A DNA stretch of 64,000 bases. Origin: Massilia sp. BJB1822. Its GTDB lineage: Bacteria > Pseudomonadota > Gammaproteobacteria > Burkholderiales > Burkholderiaceae_D. Under the pieces are notes generated by a model. It ran no database searches, was not told where the DNA came from, and was given only the letters and a program-made list of their open reading frames with translations. The translations under genes and the position numbers were made by a program. Position 1 is the first letter of the stretch; the number at the start of each line of letters is the position of its first letter. The stretch lies in contig NZ_JABWEB010000024.1 in NCBI RefSeq assembly GCF_013369485.1, forward strand, positions 1 through 64,000. The letters run 5' to 3'. Of the stretch, positions 35,958 through 45,324 are shown one piece after another.

Positions 35958-38153
35958 TTATTTAGCGCCGCTGACCGGTACGCCAGCAGGCTTAGGCTGC
36001 GCCGCCACATCGGCGGCCGGGGTCATGCCCAGGGCACGGCCCAGGAAGCCCCAGCGGTCGGCCACTTCCTCGATCTGTTTCGAGGTCGGTTTGCCGGCAC
36101 CATGGCCTGCCTTGGTTTCGATGCGGATCAGGACTGGCGCCGCCCCCCCCTGCGCTGCCTGGGCAGCGGCGGCGAACTTGAAGCTGTGCGCCGGCACCAC
36201 GCGGTCGTCGTGGTCAGCCGTCATCACCATGGTGGCTGGATAGCAGCCGCCCGCCTTCAGATTATGCAGCGGCGAGTACTTGACCAGCGCCTTGAACTCG
36301 TCGGCGTTGTCGGACGAACCGTAGTCCGAGGTCCAGGCCCAGCCGATGGTGAATTTGTGGAAGCGCAGCATGTCCAGCACGCCAACGGCCGGCACGGCCG
36401 CCGCGAACAGGTCGGGACGCTGGGTCATGGTGGCGCCCACCAGCAGGCCGCCGTTGCTGCCGCCGCCGATCGACAGCTTGGCTGGCGAGGTGACCTTGGT
36501 GGCGATCAGGTGCTCGGCAGCGCCGATGAAGTCATCGAAGACATTCTGTTTTTGCAGCTTGGTGCCGGCCTTGTGCCAGGCTTCGCCGTATTCGCCGCCG
36601 CCGCGCAGATTGGCCATCACGTACACGCCGCCCATTTCCACCCAGGCCAGGTTGGCAACGGAGAACGATGGGGTCAGCGCGACATTGAAGCCGCCGTAGC
36701 CATACAGATAGGTCGGATTGCTGCCGTCCAGCTTCATGCCCTTCTTGGACACGATGAACATCGGCACCTTGGTGCCATCGCGGCTGGTGAAGAATTCCTG
36801 GCGCGTTTCGAAAGCGCTTGGGTCGAAATCGACCTTTGGCTGGCGGTAAACGCTGCTCTTGCCGCTCTTCGCGTCATAGCGGTACACGGTGGATGGCGTG
36901 GTGAAGCTGGTGAAGGAATAGAAGGTTTCGCTGTCGCTGCGCTTGCCGCCGAAGCCCGAGACCGAACCGATGCCCGGCAGCGCCAGCTCGCGTACCAATT
37001 TGCCGCGCAGATCGTACACCTTCACGGCGCTGTGGGCGTCGGTCAGGTAGTTCAGCACCAGCTGCTTGTTCACGATATTGGCCGAGACCAGGGTCTGGGC
37101 GCTTTCCGGCACCAGCTCTTTCCACTGGTCGGCGGCAGGCTTGCGGATATCGATGGCGACCACGCGCGATTTCGGCGCGTTTTTGTCGGTGGAGAAGTAG
37201 AAGATCGGACCATCGTTGTCGATGAAGCGGTAGGCCGCGTCCAGGTTCTCCAGCAAGCCGACGACTTTGCTATCCTTCTTGCCCAGATCTTTGTAGAAGA
37301 TGCGGTTTTTGCGCTCGGTGCCCTGGGTGCCGTCGATGATCAGGTAGCGGCCATCGTCGCTGACATTGGCACGGAAGCCCCATTCCTTCTGGTCGGGACG
37401 GTCGTACACCAGCTGGTCGGCGCTTTGCGGCGTGCCCAGTTTGTGGAAATACAGCTTCTGGAAGTAGTTCACGCCGGCCAGCTTGGCGGCCTCGCTTGGC
37501 TCGTCGTAGCGGCTGTAGAAGAAGCCGGAACCGTCGTGCGCCCAAGCGGTCTTGGAGAACTTGACCCACTTGATATGGTCTTCGGTATCCAGGCCGGTGT
37601 CGATATTGCGCACCTTGATCTCGTTCCAGTCGGAGCCGGAAGCGGCGGTGCTGTAGGCCATGAACTTGCCGTTCGGTCCGACCGAGAAGTCGGCCAGCGC
37701 CACCGTGCCGTCGGACGACAGGGTGTTCGGGTCAAGCAGCAGGCGCGGTTTGTCGTTCAGCGTTTTCATCGTGAACAGCACGGCCTGGTTTTGCAGGCCG
37801 TCGTTACGGCTATAGAAATAGCGGCCGCCTTCGCGGAACGGCACGCTGAAGCGCTCGTAGTTCCACAGCTTGGTCAAACGCTGCTTGATCGCTTCACGGT
37901 TCGGGATCTGCTGCAGATAGCTTTGGGTCAGCTTGTTCTGCTCTTCCACCCAGGCCTTGGTTTCGGCGCTGTTGGCGTCTTCCAGCCAGCGGTAAGGGTC
38001 GGCCACGGTGGTGCCGTGATAATTATCCTGCTGGTCCACTTTTTTCGTGACTGGGTAGCTCAGCGGGCTGCCGGCCGGGCAGGTTTGCGCCAGGGCGTTG
38101 CCGCTGAAGGCGGCGAGCAGCGAGAGTACCAGTGAAGCGCGTTTAAATTGCAT
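35958..38153 (-). CDS. Prolyl oligopeptidase family serine peptidase (S9A), exported
   Basis: A 731-residue peptidase with a signal peptide (MQFKRASLVLSLLAAFSGNA, cleavage near ALA-QT). The beta-propeller spans about 95-450 and the alpha/beta hydrolase domain the rest. The catalytic residues are Ser566 (GGGSNGGLL), an Asp near 650 (TADHDDRVVP) and His684 (AGHGAGKP). It cleaves short peptides after proline; the signal peptide places it in the periplasm, where it may feed peptide scavenging together with the next metalloprotease. Confidence 0.93.
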   Translation of the reverse strand: MQFKRASLVLSLLAAFSGNALAQTCPAGSPLSYPVTKKVDQQDNYHGTTVADPYRWLEDANSAETKAWVEEQNKLTQSYLQQIPNREAIKQRLTKLWNYERFSVPFREGGRYFYSRNDGLQNQAVLFTMKTLNDKPRLLLDPNTLSSDGTVALADFSVGPNGKFMAYSTAASGSDWNEIKVRNIDTGLDTEDHIKWVKFSKTAWAHDGSGFFYSRYDEPSEAAKLAGVNYFQKLYFHKLGTPQSADQLVYDRPDQKEWGFRANVSDDGRYLIIDGTQGTERKNRIFYKDLGKKDSKVVGLLENLDAAYRFIDNDGPIFYFSTDKNAPKSRVVAIDIRKPAADQWKELVPESAQTLVSANIVNKQLVLNYLTDAHSAVKVYDLRGKLVRELALPGIGSVSGFGGKRSDSETFYSFTSFTTPSTVYRYDAKSGKSSVYRQPKVDFDPSAFETRQEFFTSRDGTKVPMFIVSKKGMKLDGSNPTYLYGYGGFNVALTPSFSVANLAWVEMGGVYVMANLRGGGEYGEAWHKAGTKLQKQNVFDDFIGAAEHLIATKVTSPAKLSIGGGSNGGLLVGATMTQRPDLFAAAVPAVGVLDMLRFHKFTIGWAWTSDYGSSDNADEFKALVKYSPLHNLKAGGCYPATMVMTADHDDRVVPAHSFKFAAAAQAAQGGAAPVLIRIETKAGHGAGKPTSKQIEEVADRWGFLGRALGMTPAADVAAQPKPAGVPVSGAK

Positions 38154-38272
38154 TGTTCTTCCGTAGTGTCATAAATGGGGAGATGGCCGCCCTGTCATGC
38201 AGGGTTGCGTCGAAGGATCATATCGTGGTTTGTGACAAATATGAAATGTTCCAAGCGCCCGCTTAACGCTTT

Positions 38273-40693
38273 TTATTTGGCAGGAACTGTGCTGTTTTCT
38301 TCTTTGCGGCTGACGGCAGCGGCGCTGCCCGGCGCGCGCCAGCGGCCTATCCAGTCGCCCAGCTCCGAGGCTGGAATGGGACGGCTCATGAAATAGCCTT
38401 GGCCCTGGTCGCAGCCCATGCGTTTCAGCAACCCCCACACCGCTTCGCTTTCCAGCCCTTCCGCCACCACGCGCAAGCCCATATTGTGGCCAAGATCGAT
38501 GGTGGAGCGCACGATCTTGGCGTCGCCCACATCCTGCTCCATATTGAGGACGAAGGATTTATCGATCTTCAGCTCGTCCACCGGCAAGCGTTTCAGGTAG
38601 GCCAGAGAGGAATAGCCTGTGCCGAAATCGTCAATCGAGAGGTCGGCGCCCATGGCGTGCAGCCGCTCCAGCGTGTGCTGGGCGCGCACCGGATCGTCCA
38701 TGATGGCGCTTTCGGTAATCTCCAGACAGAAAGAGCCGGGCGATACCTGATGGCGGTGCATGATCTCGGCGAATTTGCCCGGCAGATCCTGGTCCATCAG
38801 GTCGCGCGTGGACAGATTGACCGAGATTTTCAGATGCACGCCGCGCTGCGCCAGCTGACGGCTCAGCATGGCCGACTGCTCCAGCACCCAGCGCGTCAGC
38901 ACGCGGATAAAGCCGGTCTGCTCGGCGAAGGGAATGAACTGGTCGGGGAAGACATTGCCGCGCTCCGGATGCGCCCAGCGCACCAGCGCCTCGGCCCCGC
39001 TCACCACGCCGCTGGCGATGGTGATCTTGGGCTGGACGAAGAGGCGCAGCTCATCGCGCTCCACGGCATTGCGCAGCTCCGTGAGCAGCGACAGGCTCTT
39101 CGCGCTGCTCTGGTCGAACACGGCATCGTACACCACCGCACCGTCGCGGCGCTGCTTGGCCGTGTACATCGCCACCTCGGCCATGCTGAGCAGGGATTCA
39201 CCATCCGCCCCATGTTCGGGATAACCGGCGATGCCCAGACCGGCGCCAATATCGACGGTCTGCTCGTCCAGCGACAGTGGCGTTTCCAGCGCCTGCAGCA
39301 CTTCCGCCGCCAGGCCAATGGCGTGATCCAGATCGGCGCCCGGCAGCAGGATGGCGAATTCGTCGCCGCCCAGCCGCGCCAACTGGGCCGAACTCTGGCC
39401 GCGCTGCACCATCAGCGCCAGCAGGCGCTCCGCTACCTGGCGCAGCAACGCATCGCCGAACTGGTGGCCCAGCACATCGTTCACATGCTTGAAGCGGTCC
39501 AGGTCCATCATCAGCACCCAGACCTGGTTGCCCAGCTTTTCCGCCTCGGTCAGCGATTCGTTCAGATGCAGCAGGAACTGGGCGCGGTTGGGCAGATTGG
39601 TCAGCGTATCCCAGTAAGCGAGACGGCGGATTTCCTGCTCGCGGCGGGCGATCCCGTCGCGCATGCTGTCCAGCGCCTGGGCCAGGGCGCCCACCTCATC
39701 GCGCCGCTCGACCGCAATCCGGCCCTTATAGTCGCCTCCCTCCAGACGCTTGGCGGTCTGCGCCAGCTGGCTCAAAGGCTGGGCAATGCGCTTGGCTGTC
39801 AGCACCGCCGCCACGCCGGAGACGATGATGCCGATCACCGTCAGCGCCAGCAGCCAGCGTTCCAGGCGCGCATATTCGGCCGTGGCTTCGTCCAGCGAAC
39901 GTCCCAGCACCACCACCGCGCGCTGGCCGCCATCGGTGCCGATCTCCATCTCGCGCAGGCAGTAGCTGGCGCCGCCGATCTCCATCTCGAAGCTGTTGCC
40001 GGGCTGCTCGCCACGCGCTTGCATCTGCGCCGCCAGGCTGCCGGCCGCCAGCCGCGGCAAGGTCGAATCCACGGACAGCCAGTTGCCGGCGGCGCCGCGC
40101 GTCATGATGGTGGCCTGCAGCGCGCTGACTTCATGCATCACGCCAGCCTGCTGCTTATCGATGGGGAAAGTCATCACCACCCAGCCGATGGTGACTGGCG
40201 CCTTCACCGGCATCACCACCACCTGGTAGGGGCGCTGCTCGATGATGGCAATGCCGCTGGCGCCATCGGCTTGCTCGGCGCGTTCCAGCATGCCCTTGAC
40301 CAGCTTTTCCAGCCCTGCCGGCCGGTAGGGACTGGTGGACGCGCTGATCTGGCCTTCGGCATTGACCAGCATCGTCAGCGATGCCTTGATGCGCCCGCCA
40401 TGGTTGGCCAGGGCCGATTCGATCGTGTCGCGGTCATCCTCGTCGTTATTGCCGATGGCGGCCACGAAGGCGGTATCGCGCGCCAGCAGACGAGCGCCGA
40501 AACGCAGGGTTTCCGCATTCTGCTCCAGCACGCGGCTGAAGACCTTGCCGCCATTGATCAATTCCGCCGTGACGGCGTTGCGCGCATTGCTCTCGATGCC
40601 GCGCTGGATCAGGAGCAGGCCCGTGACCTGCACCGCGATCAGCAACAGCAGGAAGAGCATGGCGATCCGGCTTTCCAGGCTTCGAAAGCGCAT
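38273..40693 (-). CDS. Membrane sensor GGDEF-EAL protein (diguanylate cyclase/phosphodiesterase)
   Basis: An 806-residue protein. Membrane segments at about 10-30 and 279-299 enclose a periplasmic double-Cache-like sensor of about 250 residues; HAMP follows (300-352), then GGDEF (355-520) and EAL (535-785). The GGDEF half is intact (MDLDRFKHVND, GGDEF at 442-446); the EAL half has EALVRW, NLSTRDL, EITES, DDFGTGYSS, LKIDKSF and VAEGLE. Both activities are possible. It starts 15 bases after the cupredoxin-like gene, so the two are probably co-transcribed and the periplasmic protein may signal to this sensor. Confidence 0.92.
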   Translation of the reverse strand: MRFRSLESRIAMLFLLLLIAVQVTGLLLIQRGIESNARNAVTAELINGGKVFSRVLEQNAETLRFGARLLARDTAFVAAIGNNDEDDRDTIESALANHGGRIKASLTMLVNAEGQISASTSPYRPAGLEKLVKGMLERAEQADGASGIAIIEQRPYQVVVMPVKAPVTIGWVVMTFPIDKQQAGVMHEVSALQATIMTRGAAGNWLSVDSTLPRLAAGSLAAQMQARGEQPGNSFEMEIGGASYCLREMEIGTDGGQRAVVVLGRSLDEATAEYARLERWLLALTVIGIIVSGVAAVLTAKRIAQPLSQLAQTAKRLEGGDYKGRIAVERRDEVGALAQALDSMRDGIARREQEIRRLAYWDTLTNLPNRAQFLLHLNESLTEAEKLGNQVWVLMMDLDRFKHVNDVLGHQFGDALLRQVAERLLALMVQRGQSSAQLARLGGDEFAILLPGADLDHAIGLAAEVLQALETPLSLDEQTVDIGAGLGIAGYPEHGADGESLLSMAEVAMYTAKQRRDGAVVYDAVFDQSSAKSLSLLTELRNAVERDELRLFVQPKITIASGVVSGAEALVRWAHPERGNVFPDQFIPFAEQTGFIRVLTRWVLEQSAMLSRQLAQRGVHLKISVNLSTRDLMDQDLPGKFAEIMHRHQVSPGSFCLEITESAIMDDPVRAQHTLERLHAMGADLSIDDFGTGYSSLAYLKRLPVDELKIDKSFVLNMEQDVGDAKIVRSTIDLGHNMGLRVVAEGLESEAVWGLLKRMGCDQGQGYFMSRPIPASELGDWIGRWRAPGSAAAVSRKEENSTVPAK

Positions 40694-40708
40694 GCTGCCC
40701 TCCGCCCG

Positions 40709-41362
40709 TCAATACGAGCTGGCTGGCGCGTCGGCCGCGGCGGGCTTCAGCGCCAGCTTGAACACGGCGCCGAGCAGGGCGTCGCCGCCCTTCACCACGA
40801 CGGCCTGCTCGGCCGGCTGGCCGCTGACGGCGTTGTAGTGCCAGGCTTTCAGCACATATTTGCCGGCCGGGACATCCAGGCGCACCACGCCGCTTTCATC
40901 GGTCTTGGCAAAATATGGCGTATCGACCACACGCACATAGGCCAGCATCTTGTCATGGATATTGCAGCCCAGGACCACGGTGCCGGCTTTTTCGAAAGTT
41001 TGCGGTTCGGCCGTGGTGCCGGAATACAGCTTCTGGTCGAATTTATGTGCCGGCGAAAAGGAATAGATGTGATGGCGCACCTTGTCGTTATTCGGGAAGA
41101 AGATCTTGCTGCCGGTCTGGATTGCCGTGACCAGTGGGATGAATTTTAAGCCTTTCTGGCTGATTTCGCCCGCTTTCAGGGTCTTGGGCAAGGTCTGCCC
41201 ACCCTCTGCCTCGGCATACACGATCACGTCGGCCAGGGGCTTGTTGCCCTCGTCGCTGACCTGCACGGTAATGCCGGATGCGGCGGCGCTGCTTGCAGCC
41301 AGAACCAGGCCGGCGCACAGCAGGAGCGGCGCGGCGTGACGAAGAGTATGCGGCTTGGGCAT
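40709..41362 (-). CDS. Cupredoxin-like periplasmic protein (methylamine utilisation-type)
   Basis: A 217-residue exported protein with a signal peptide ending SSAAA. The region 70-150 resembles a cupredoxin: His ligands in NDKVRHHIYSF and a Cys-x-x-His-x-x-Met type site in VLGCNIHDKMLAYV could bind copper. The C-terminal part (about 150-200) looks like a carboxypeptidase regulatory-like beta-sandwich (GVVRLDVPAGKYVLKAWH). Database names for relatives mention methylamine utilisation, but no methylamine genes are here. It is upstream of, and likely co-transcribed with, the GGDEF-EAL sensor gene. Confidence 0.75.
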   Translation of the reverse strand: MPKPHTLRHAAPLLLCAGLVLAASSAAASGITVQVSDEGNKPLADVIVYAEAEGGQTLPKTLKAGEISQKGLKFIPLVTAIQTGSKIFFPNNDKVRHHIYSFSPAHKFDQKLYSGTTAEPQTFEKAGTVVLGCNIHDKMLAYVRVVDTPYFAKTDESGVVRLDVPAGKYVLKAWHYNAVSGQPAEQAVVVKGGDALLGAVFKLALKPAAADAPASSY

Positions 41363-41489
41363 CGGGTCTCCTTATTGTCAGCCTATTGTAGCCCCAGCAT
41401 ATCGCAGCGAAAAGCAGGCCGGCGCCCGGGCTGAATTGACAATTACAATAAAACAACTTTGTTTTCCAAAATTCATCATCCTGTCATAA

Positions 41490-43394
41490 ATGTCATATAT
41501 GCTGGGCCGCTCTCCCACCCCGAGCCCATATATCGTGAGCCAAGCGACCTTACTGCCGCCCCAGTCTGTCCAGCACGCCGCCCCGCAGCGCCCACCAGCG
41601 CCCTCGCAGCAGCCCAGCGTTTCCGACGAGCTGCTGGGCCAGCACCTGCTCGACATCATCGGCAGGCGGCAGCTAAGCGCCCTCTTCCAGCCCATCATCC
41701 AGATGCAGACCGGCGAGATCGTGGCTTACGAAGGGCTGATACGGGGACCGTCGGACAGCCCGCTGCATGCGCCGATGAATCTGTTCAAGGTGGCGCGGGC
41801 GAACAACCTGACCCAGGAAGTCGAACATCTGTGCCGGCGCGTGGTGCTGGAACGCTTTGCCGAGCTTAACCTGCCGGGCAAGCTGTTCCTGAACGTCAGC
41901 CCGGAATGTCTGATGCCGCAGCGCTCCGGCGCGCGCGGCGAAACGCTGGAAACCATCCAGCAGATCGGTCTGCACCCCGATCGCGTCATCATCGAGCTGA
42001 CCGAAAACCAGCCGACCTACGATTATGAGCTGATGCGCGAGGCCGTGCTGCATTACCGCAATATGGGCTTCCGTATTGCCATCGACGACCTGGGCGAAGG
42101 CTTTTCCAGCCTGCGCCTGTGGTCGGAGCTGCGCCCCGAGTATGTGAAGATCGACATGCACTTCATCCAGGGCATCAACAACGATCCCGTGAAGTTGCAA
42201 TTCGTGCGCTCCATCCAGGAGATTGCCGACAAATCCGATACCCTGGTCATTGCCGAGGGCATCGAAAGCCAGGCCGAACTGCTCGTGCTGCGCGACCTGG
42301 GGGTGGCCTACGCCCAGGGTTACCATCTGGGCCGGCCGCACGCCAGCCCGGCCAAGGCCCTGCCGGGCGAAGTGGTCAAGGCGCTCAGCCGCAATGGCGT
42401 GGCCGTCTACCCCCAACGCAGTATCGAGAAAAATGCCGTGAGCATCCTGAAACTGCTGCACCGCGTGGCGGCCGTACCGCCCAGCATGAACAACAACGAT
42501 GTGTACGAGATATTCAAGGCCGATCCCAAGCTGCTGATCATTCCCGTGGTCGAGAAAGATGTGCCGCTGGGCCTGATTTCGCGCTTCGTCATGATCGACC
42601 ACTTTGCCCGCCCTTATCAGCGCGAACTGTACGGAAAAAAATCCTGCAAGCAGTTCATGGATGGCCGGCCGCTGATCGCCGATAAAGATACCAGCCTGCA
42701 GGAACTTTCCTTCCGCATGGCCGAATCAGCAGCGCACCACCTGTTTAATGGCTTCATCATTACCGACCAGGGGCGCTATCTGGGCATGGGAACCGGCCAC
42801 GACCTGATGCGTGAAATCACGCAAATGCAGATCCACGCCGCGCGCTATGCCAATCCCCTGACCCAGTTGCCGGGCAATGTACCGATTAACGAACATATCG
42901 ACCGTCTACTGCAAAGCGATACCCGCTTCTGGGTCTGCTATTGCGACCTCGACCATTTCAAGCCATTTAACGATGTATATGGCTACCGGCGCGGCGACGA
43001 TGTAATCCAATTAACCGGCAGCATCCTCAGCGCCCATTGCGATCCAAACCGCGACTTTATCGGCCATATCGGCGGCGACGATTTTATGATTCAGTTCCAG
43101 AGCGAAGACTGGCGCGAACGCTGCCAGGCCATTCTGGACGATTTCGGTCAGCGCATCATGGATTACTACAGCATTGAAGACCGCGAACGCGGCGGTTATA
43201 TCAGCGAGGACCGGCAAGGCAAGAAAGTGTTTTACTCGCTGATGAGTTTATCGCTGGGCGTAATCAAGGTGGAACCGAACCAGTATTATTCCCATCACCA
43301 GATCGCCACCGCCGCCGCCGAAGCGAAAAAGCAGGCCAAGAAAATCCACGGCAATAGCCTCTTCCTCGACCGCCGCCAGGAACCGCAGCGCTAA
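41490..43394 (+). CDS. Cytoplasmic EAL-CBS-GGDEF protein
   Basis: A 634-residue soluble protein with the unusual order EAL (about 55-295), a CBS-pair region (about 310-440) and GGDEF (about 455-630). The EAL motif is EGLIRG (81-86), with NVSPECL, ELTENQ, DDLGEGFSS, VKIDMHF and VIAEGIES, so the catalytic acid and lysine residues are kept. The GGDEF loop is GGDDF (528-532) with CDLDHFKPFND ahead of it, also compatible with activity. CBS pairs often bind adenine nucleotides. The first 45 residues are Pro/Gln-rich. It is divergent from the cupredoxin-sensor pair across 127 bases. Confidence 0.88.
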   Translation: MSYMLGRSPTPSPYIVSQATLLPPQSVQHAAPQRPPAPSQQPSVSDELLGQHLLDIIGRRQLSALFQPIIQMQTGEIVAYEGLIRGPSDSPLHAPMNLFKVARANNLTQEVEHLCRRVVLERFAELNLPGKLFLNVSPECLMPQRSGARGETLETIQQIGLHPDRVIIELTENQPTYDYELMREAVLHYRNMGFRIAIDDLGEGFSSLRLWSELRPEYVKIDMHFIQGINNDPVKLQFVRSIQEIADKSDTLVIAEGIESQAELLVLRDLGVAYAQGYHLGRPHASPAKALPGEVVKALSRNGVAVYPQRSIEKNAVSILKLLHRVAAVPPSMNNNDVYEIFKADPKLLIIPVVEKDVPLGLISRFVMIDHFARPYQRELYGKKSCKQFMDGRPLIADKDTSLQELSFRMAESAAHHLFNGFIITDQGRYLGMGTGHDLMREITQMQIHAARYANPLTQLPGNVPINEHIDRLLQSDTRFWVCYCDLDHFKPFNDVYGYRRGDDVIQLTGSILSAHCDPNRDFIGHIGGDDFMIQFQSEDWRERCQAILDDFGQRIMDYYSIEDRERGGYISEDRQGKKVFYSLMSLSLGVIKVEPNQYYSHHQIATAAAEAKKQAKKIHGNSLFLDRRQEPQR

Positions 43395-43537
43395 ATTCTG
43401 ATTGAGCTGTCTGCGGTAGTGCGACAACTTGTAAAAGCGCCCGCGCCGGCGAGTGGCGGTTCGTGCCAAGTCAAGCCGGTTGTTAGCGCGCTTGCGCCAG
43501 AATCTTGCATGGCTATCGGCCGTTCGTTCACTGCTGC

Positions 43538-44665
43538 CTAGGTACGCGGCAGCGGCATGGGCGGCGGCAAGGTTTCGTCCACCTTTGGTACAACGGTCGG
43601 CCGTACGCGCAGGCTTGATGAAATCTTGTCCCACATGGCCATGGTCGCGGCTTCTGAAAAGCTCGACTGAACTGGCTTGCCGCCTTGATTCGGATTGAGG
43701 CCCGTGTCGAACTCCAGCGAGATTTCGGGCAAGAAAACGTTATCTGGATTACTCAGCGATTCCCATTGAAAACCGTAGACGACGGCAAGATTGCTCTCCC
43801 TTACCCTTTCAAGCAATTCCTCACCAGGGATGCCGTTGATTGCCCGCTCCCCGGCGCGCAATTTTTTGAAAAGGAAGAAGAACATCTTTTTCACGCTATT
43901 GTTGGCATCGCGTGTCAGCAGGGATGAGCCGGGATTCAGGCCAGCCGCTGTATCGAAACCAAGCGTAACGTCCGGGTGACCTTGAAAATGCGCCGATATC
44001 GTCACTCGTTCGCGCTGTGCAGCCACCAGAGGATCACGAATAATACCTCGATCAAAACAGAAACCCGGTTCGCTCGGAATCTCGCCTTTCGCCAGTGGCC
44101 GCAACTGGTCGATCAGTTTTGGCAGATTCCCTATCTTTGCGGGATCGTAATCGGATGCGGTGAAATCGAAACTAACGCCATCGGCGTGGATGTATCCACT
44201 GATCGCCACTCCAGTCAGCGTAATTTTCTCTTCTCCATGGAAACCGTATGTTGAATTTCTACCGAATACAAAAATCTTGCCAATCAGTCCCTCCCGCTTG
44301 ATCTCCGTCACCGACTCCATGTTTTTGGTGCCGACATCATTGGGCTTCGCATTGATTGCAGCTTCCTCCTTAGCTAACCTGATCAGAAACTCCTGCTCGG
44401 ATTCGCCGTCGTAAGTCGAAATATCAATGCCTTGAATGAACGCTGACCGGAACGATACCGGAGAGGCGTCTGGCAAATCGATCAGGAAGCGGCCCACGCA
44501 TACGGTCTGCATTTTCTCGGTCATCTTGTCCACCTTTTCCCGATCCTTCATGCTCGATACGGCATCCACCGTCCAGGCTGCAAAAGCGACAAGTCCAATT
44601 GCAGCCAGTCTTCTATTCCATTTCTTGATCAGCAATGCAGTCAACAGGGCATTGTTGTGATCCAC
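43538..44665 (-). CDS. Tli4-like T6SS immunity protein (orphan)
   Basis: A 375-residue protein with one N-terminal membrane segment (about 19-36). The body begins TVCVGRFLIDLPDASPV and continues with GIDISTYDG..., features shared with Tli4-type proteins that protect cells from Tle4 phospholipase effectors of type VI secretion. The chosen start is GTG 44665 because GAGGAG lies 7 bases upstream and the membrane segment follows; the frame continues to 44914 without a better signal. No lipase, VgrG or other T6SS gene lies in the window. The family call is from remembered motifs and should be checked. Confidence 0.65.
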   Translation of the reverse strand: MDHNNALLTALLIKKWNRRLAAIGLVAFAAWTVDAVSSMKDREKVDKMTEKMQTVCVGRFLIDLPDASPVSFRSAFIQGIDISTYDGESEQEFLIRLAKEEAAINAKPNDVGTKNMESVTEIKREGLIGKIFVFGRNSTYGFHGEEKITLTGVAISGYIHADGVSFDFTASDYDPAKIGNLPKLIDQLRPLAKGEIPSEPGFCFDRGIIRDPLVAAQRERVTISAHFQGHPDVTLGFDTAAGLNPGSSLLTRDANNSVKKMFFFLFKKLRAGERAINGIPGEELLERVRESNLAVVYGFQWESLSNPDNVFLPEISLEFDTGLNPNQGGKPVQSSFSEAATMAMWDKISSSLRVRPTVVPKVDETLPPPMPLPRT

Positions 44666-44871
44666 GTCCGGCTCCTCTTGCTTGCGATGAAGTCTGGTTT
44701 CATCTTTGCACACGGCCAGTTCAGCGCATTGACGAAGGGCAAGACTGTCGACGAGGGGGGGGCGAACTCTCTTAGTACCGGTCTTGAAGCAATCCATGTC
44801 AATTGCGGAAGCCATTGCGCAATTGACATCGTCATGCGAGCATACGGCGTGTCTAAATTTCAGGAAATGAA

Positions 44872-45303
44872 ATGGCGGATTCTTATAACCTGGCGCTGCT
44901 GATCGGTGCGGCACTGAGCGCCATTGCGGCGCTGCTGCACCTGGCGATTATCGCGGGAGGGCCAGCCTGGTATCGCTTCTTCGGCGCGGGCGAGCGCATG
45001 GCGACGATGGCGGAACAAGGCAAGCTGTATCCGGCCGTGCTCACCCTGGGCATCGCCGCCGTGCTGGCCGCGTGGGCCGCGTATGCGCTGTCGGGCGCCG
45101 GGCTGCTGGCACCGTTGCCCTTGCTGAAGGCGGGATTGTGCGTGATCGCCGCCGTGTATCTGCTGCGCGGCTTGGCCATCGTGCCGCTGCTGACCGTCGC
45201 CCGCTCGAAGTCAACGCCTTTCCTGGTCTGGAGTTCCCTGATCTGCCTTGGTTACGGCATCGTGCACGCCATCGGACTGCAACAGATCTGGAGCACGTTG
45301 TAA
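44872..45303 (+). CDS. Small four-helix membrane protein of unknown function
   Basis: A 143-residue protein with four hydrophobic segments at about 7-30, 53-75, 80-104 and 115-138. Charged residues are few and concentrated in the loop YRFFGAGERMATMAEQGKLY. The start has AGGAA six bases upstream. I do not recognise a named family. It is divergent from the Tli4-like gene and converges on the Sel1 gene, with 21 bases between the stops. Confidence 0.75.
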   Translation: MADSYNLALLIGAALSAIAALLHLAIIAGGPAWYRFFGAGERMATMAEQGKLYPAVLTLGIAAVLAAWAAYALSGAGLLAPLPLLKAGLCVIAAVYLLRGLAIVPLLTVARSKSTPFLVWSSLICLGYGIVHAIGLQQIWSTL

Positions 45304-45324
45304 GAAGCGCCTGCTAGGCCGCGC

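Noticed and set aside
35766-38135. A 789-codon plus-strand open frame opposite the prolyl oligopeptidase gene
   Set aside because: Shadow frame; the minus-strand enzyme has complete catalytic residues and a signal peptide.
38399-41149. A 916-codon plus-strand open frame opposite the GGDEF-EAL sensor and cupredoxin genes
   Set aside because: Low-complexity His/Gln/Arg composition, no family motifs, and it lies over two conserved genes.
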